DNA from: Ophthalmolycus amberensis | Lineage: Eukaryota; Chordata; Actinopteri; Perciformes; Zoarcidae | DNA: 64,000 nt | Direction: 5' to 3' | Assembly: GCA_024529925.1 (NCBI GenBank) | Contig: JAFEUB010000727.1 | Coordinates: 62,001-126,000, forward strand | Part shown: piece by piece, positions 60,522 to 64,000 of the stretch | How positions within the stretch are numbered: position 1 is the stretch's first letter | Layout: each line of letters opens with the position of its first letter | Position numbers and translations under genes: made by a program | The notes under the pieces: model-generated | Seen by the model: the letters and a program-made list of their open reading frames with translations, nothing else | The model's database searches: none | What the model was told of the DNA's origin: nothing

Positions 60522-62437
60522 GTGAGGAGGTGGAGCGATTGAGGGATCAGGAGACGGTGGTGTGACGGCAGCGCCGTCCTCACCTTCATCAGGGTTTTAT
60601 CCTTTAACAGACTGGAATGTACGCCACTTGGTTACAGCTGCTCAGCACAGAGAGTATGCATGAGGATACTTTAACAGGGCTGGTTGGGGGGGCTTCAGCG
60701 GGCACAGGCTTTTATCGGAAAATTCATTTTAATTTGAAAACAGAAAACCGTTTCTGTGACTAAGGCTTCAGGTTTGACGAATTTTTCTACTTTTCGAGCT
60801 GAGTAAACTCAACAACGGCAATGCCGTCTCGAGCCATATTGCTCAAGAAAGAAAAAGCCTGTAAACTCTGAGCTCATTCCCCTCACCCATCCTTGCTGCA
60901 CTCTAATTTTCCCTTGGCAGCAGACTGGGAACTTTGCTTCTGCTGATGTGATTCCAAAAAGCATTTCTTATCTGTTTGATCCATTTCTCGCCAGAGCTGG
61001 TGTACTGTATCAGGTGTGAAGAGACGACGGGGCCTAGAAATCCATTATTCCCCCTCCATCACACTCCCTCAGCGAGGCCGCGTCCCTCCCCTCTCCTCCT
61101 TAATTGCCGCTCGGCGGAGGCTGAATTCTCCTCCTCACCTAGCTGCTTGTGTTAAACCAACTTAGCAGAAACTTCAGCCAAGTGAAAGAAAGTGTACAGT
61201 AATTTCCAAAGTCACCCGTGGAGGGCTGGGAGCCCCATTTCGGCTTTCACGCCTGAGCTGGGCCCGATCGAAAGTGGAGCAGCTGTCCAATCAGCGGCTT
61301 AGCTGGAGTGTGAAGATAGGAGTCAAGGGGTCAGGATCAGCAACAGGGCTTTGGGCGACGTCCCTCCTCTGATGCTGTAGCGTCTCCGTCTCATCAATAG
61401 GCAGACAAGTAATTACAAAACACACACACACACACACTGATGCGGGCCCATCCGTTAATGTCCCCCTCGGTGGGAGTGGAGTGTCTGTCCGTAAATGCCA
61501 CCACGGTGCGCTTCCATCTGTCGCAAGCGCGTGACTCTGGAAGCGCGCGTGTGCGTGCTTGTGTATCTCCTCGGCTGCAACAATAGACTTTCAAAACCTG
61601 AAACAAGTGGCCAAGAGATCTATTCAGCTGCCGTAGAATGGCCTTTTCACGATGGCACATCGAGACACAAACACACACACACACACAGGTCTCATTAGGC
61701 GCATGTGATTATGCGCGGCACGTCCGGTCGGGCGGCAGAGATGTAATTAACCTTTTCCGGCAGGAAACAGATGCCTGCGCACCGCGCACGCACATACACA
61801 CGTCTGCTGTCAGGGAAACAAAGCCGACGTCACGGTGTCACAGGGAAACAAAGCCCCAAAAGCGCCGCCTGGCACTCTGTGATAATCCCCTCACGCGTAT
61901 TTACATTCAGGGCTTAGAATACGCCTCGACACCCAGCGCTTCACTCTGCTACAACCCCCCGCCTGCCTCCGCTCATCCATCCTCTCTCTCTCTCCTCTCC
62001 GTCTACCTTCCATCACATTCGCCCTTTGCGTCCTGCTATCTCTTCCTCTCTTCCGTCATTTACATCCCTCCCGAAAAACTCTCTCCTTCGCGGGACTTGA
62101 TCTGTTTGTCGTCAGTGTATCGTACGCACCCTTGCATGGCATCACCCCCACACACACACACACACTCTCCCTCCCTGAATATCGGGGATTTCTTCAAGCG
62201 GCCCAAAAAAATAAATGCTTTACGACAGATTAATGGACGGCCCCGATTGCGTCCGTCTGTGTGTGTCTGTGCTTCTGCACCGGATTGGATCGTCTGTTTA
62301 CTCATTCTCTCGCTGCAAGCGGCGAGACGAGACAAAGCTTAAGCCATTTCACAGTGCGGAGCACCTATTATGATCCACTGTGTTACGACGCGGCCCTAAT
62401 GAGAAAGAGAGAGAGAGAGAGAGAGATGGATACGGAC

Positions 62438-62463
62438 GAGGGGGGCTAATGCTAGACAGAGCA
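62438..62463 (+). repeat. 26-bp exact direct repeat, first copy
   Basis: gaggggggctaatgctagac plus agagca, identical to 63731-63756. Confidence 0.85.
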
Positions 62464-62671
62464 GTCATGCTAATTGGCTACAGTGGATAACTTTCTGAGG
62501 CAGGGGTGAGTGTGTGTGGTGATGCGGCGGGGGTGGGAGGGGGGCAGAGAAAAGAACAGCCTGATCTGTCGGCGTTCCACTCGTTTAACGCTCCCTCCAT
62601 TTCACTTCTTTAATGAGAGAAATATTCGCTCCAGTAATGGCGAAAGAATTGAAATTGGTAACGATTTGTTG

Positions 62672-62704
<33 letters not shown>

Positions 62705-62908
62705 CGAGGTGGCAAAGGGGAAGAGGGGGGGGGGGGGGCTGTAGGCAGGATATTGTTGGTGTAAGGTGTGTGTTTTCCCCCTCAAGCACCACAATCCAGT
62801 CCTTTATGGATCATGGCAATTTTCAGGGATTGTAACTCAAGGACAAACAGCTAAAAATAGAAAGAGTGGTGCACGACTCCCGCGACAGCGGGGAGGGAAG
62901 GTGGGAGG

Positions 62909-62949
<41 letters not shown>

Positions 62950-63108
62950 TGTGTGCACGGGTCGGACGGCGAAAATGAGTCCTGTCGCATTTGATTTGGG
63001 TCAGAAAACGAGGGGGAAAGCAGACGAAGCGGAGTGTTGCAGACGGCGGCGGAGATTCATCACTCGCTGCTCGCGCTCGTCTCCTTCAACACCTCGCCGC
63101 CCTCTACC

Positions 63109-63141
<33 letters not shown>

Positions 63142-63730
63142 ATGGTAAAACAGCTGCAAAGACAAACGGGAAGCAGCGGCGAAGAAAACGAGGGAGAAGT
63201 GAATGTACAATGTGAGAGAAAGAGAATGATCAACATCAAGATAATATTAACATATGATGTTCCATCAAAGGCTGCTTTCTGTATCATGAGTGCAGACATA
63301 CTATGGCAGATCCCAGCAGGAATCAAACTAACAGCAGAGCCTGAACTGAGTCAGAGGGTCCTTCCTGTCCTCATTAGTTGAGAGGAACGATACCTGTAGT
63401 ATGTTACGCGTTGGGGGAAATGGGAAACAACTAGCTTAGCATGAAGATGGAACTCTTGGCAAGACAGCCAATCAGCGTATTTCCCAAAATGTCAAACTAT
63501 GCCTTGAATCAAGTGGGTAGTGTGTTGGTTTACCTTCTGTATTACATAAGAGATTGAACCACATAACCCTGTCAATGAAAGTGCCCCGCTCAAGGAAATA
63601 GAACCTCCTCACAAGCCGTGTTTCCAATCACTTGTCAAGCGAATTTTAAGAAAACGTATGAAATGTCGCATTAAAAAAGAAATGTGAATTAGGCACGTTT
63701 AAGTCAACTGGTTTGGGTAATGAGAGCGAT

Positions 63731-63756
63731 GAGGGGGGCTAATGCTAGACAGAGCA
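63731..63756 (+). repeat. 26-bp exact direct repeat, second copy
   Basis: Identical to 62438-62463, about 1.29 kb downstream. Flanks differ on both sides beyond a few bases. Confidence 0.85.
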
Positions 63757-64000
63757 TACTTTGATCAGAAGTTGGCACTATAGACAATGCATGGCTGTGA
63801 TCTGTCAGTGAACAAAGTAGAAGAAGAAGTAGTGGTTGCAAACAAGAAACAAAACCATTTACCAGCATCATCTAACCATCTACGATCGTAAAATGGAGAG
63901 TTCTGAAGGAATTTGTTTCAATTGGGCCAGTTTTAGTTGTTCTTTCATGTACGCTAGTATTGGCCCTGTTTCATGTCCAGAGAAGAAGACAATATAAATA

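Larger units (their letters stand above)
60566..64000. other. Non-coding with simple repeats; possible conserved sequence
   Basis: (CA)n near 61421-61437, 62146-62165, 62675-62702 and 63110-63139. (TG)n at 62911-62955, a G run at 62725-62738 and (GA)n near 62404-62426. Parts near 60880-61400 and 61700-61770 are of balanced composition and could be conserved non-coding DNA, which alignment would have to show. Confidence 0.4.

Overview
This window looks like non-coding, repeat-rich teleost (probably percomorph) genomic DNA. No stretch encodes a complete, recognisable host protein. Open frames are short and stop-bounded, and most of the longer ones translate microsatellites (Thr-His, Ser-Leu, Ile-Tyr or Arg-Glu runs). 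Fish origin is inferred from the repeats: decayed non-LTR retrotransposons of the L1-like and other fish APE types, the fish LINE 3' tail (gataatggctggatgaatgg-like), a tRNA-headed SINE, Charlie-like and other hAT ends, and very dense (TG)n/(CA)n, (GA)n/(CT)n and (TA)n tracts.

Layout. 0.4-1.5 kb: an inverted-repeat DNA element. 5.9-8.2 kb: LINE 3' ends, a dispersed-repeat copy and MITE ends. 10-12.1 kb: an internally deleted LINE and a SINE. 15.1-15.6 kb: a second copy of a dispersed repeat present five times here. 19.1-25.65 kb: a composite repeat block with a four-level nest. An outer hAT element sits in a TAG array, an inner hAT with a perfect 8-bp target duplication sits inside it, and a further 1.9-kb composite segment bounded by 90-bp identical direct repeats sits inside that. 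25.65-28.44 kb: a broken L1-like LINE on the minus strand with recognisable ORF1, endonuclease and reverse-transcriptase blocks. 30.4-33.5 kb: dispersed repeats and a 1068-bp hAT element with a perfect 8-bp target duplication. 34.9-36.1 kb: a LINE joining endonuclease and C-terminal RT remnants. 37.1-38.7 kb: a CpG-rich stretch that might be an old LTR. 40.6-43.2 kb: long simple repeats. 47.8-50.1 kb: a 50-bp minisatellite (about 46 copies). 56.9-58.4 kb: a 40-bp minisatellite (about 37 copies).

Host-gene evidence is weak. The best candidate is a plus-strand exon at 60401-60521 with a good branch site, pyrimidine tract and acceptor, carrying an ATG and a Cys-rich then basic N-terminus. Just upstream, the minus strand holds an unrecognised coding-like frame (59970-60356). 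The window could be intergenic or a large intron; the sequence alone does not decide. I found no new multi-gene system. The most unusual structures are the nested hAT block and the two minisatellites.
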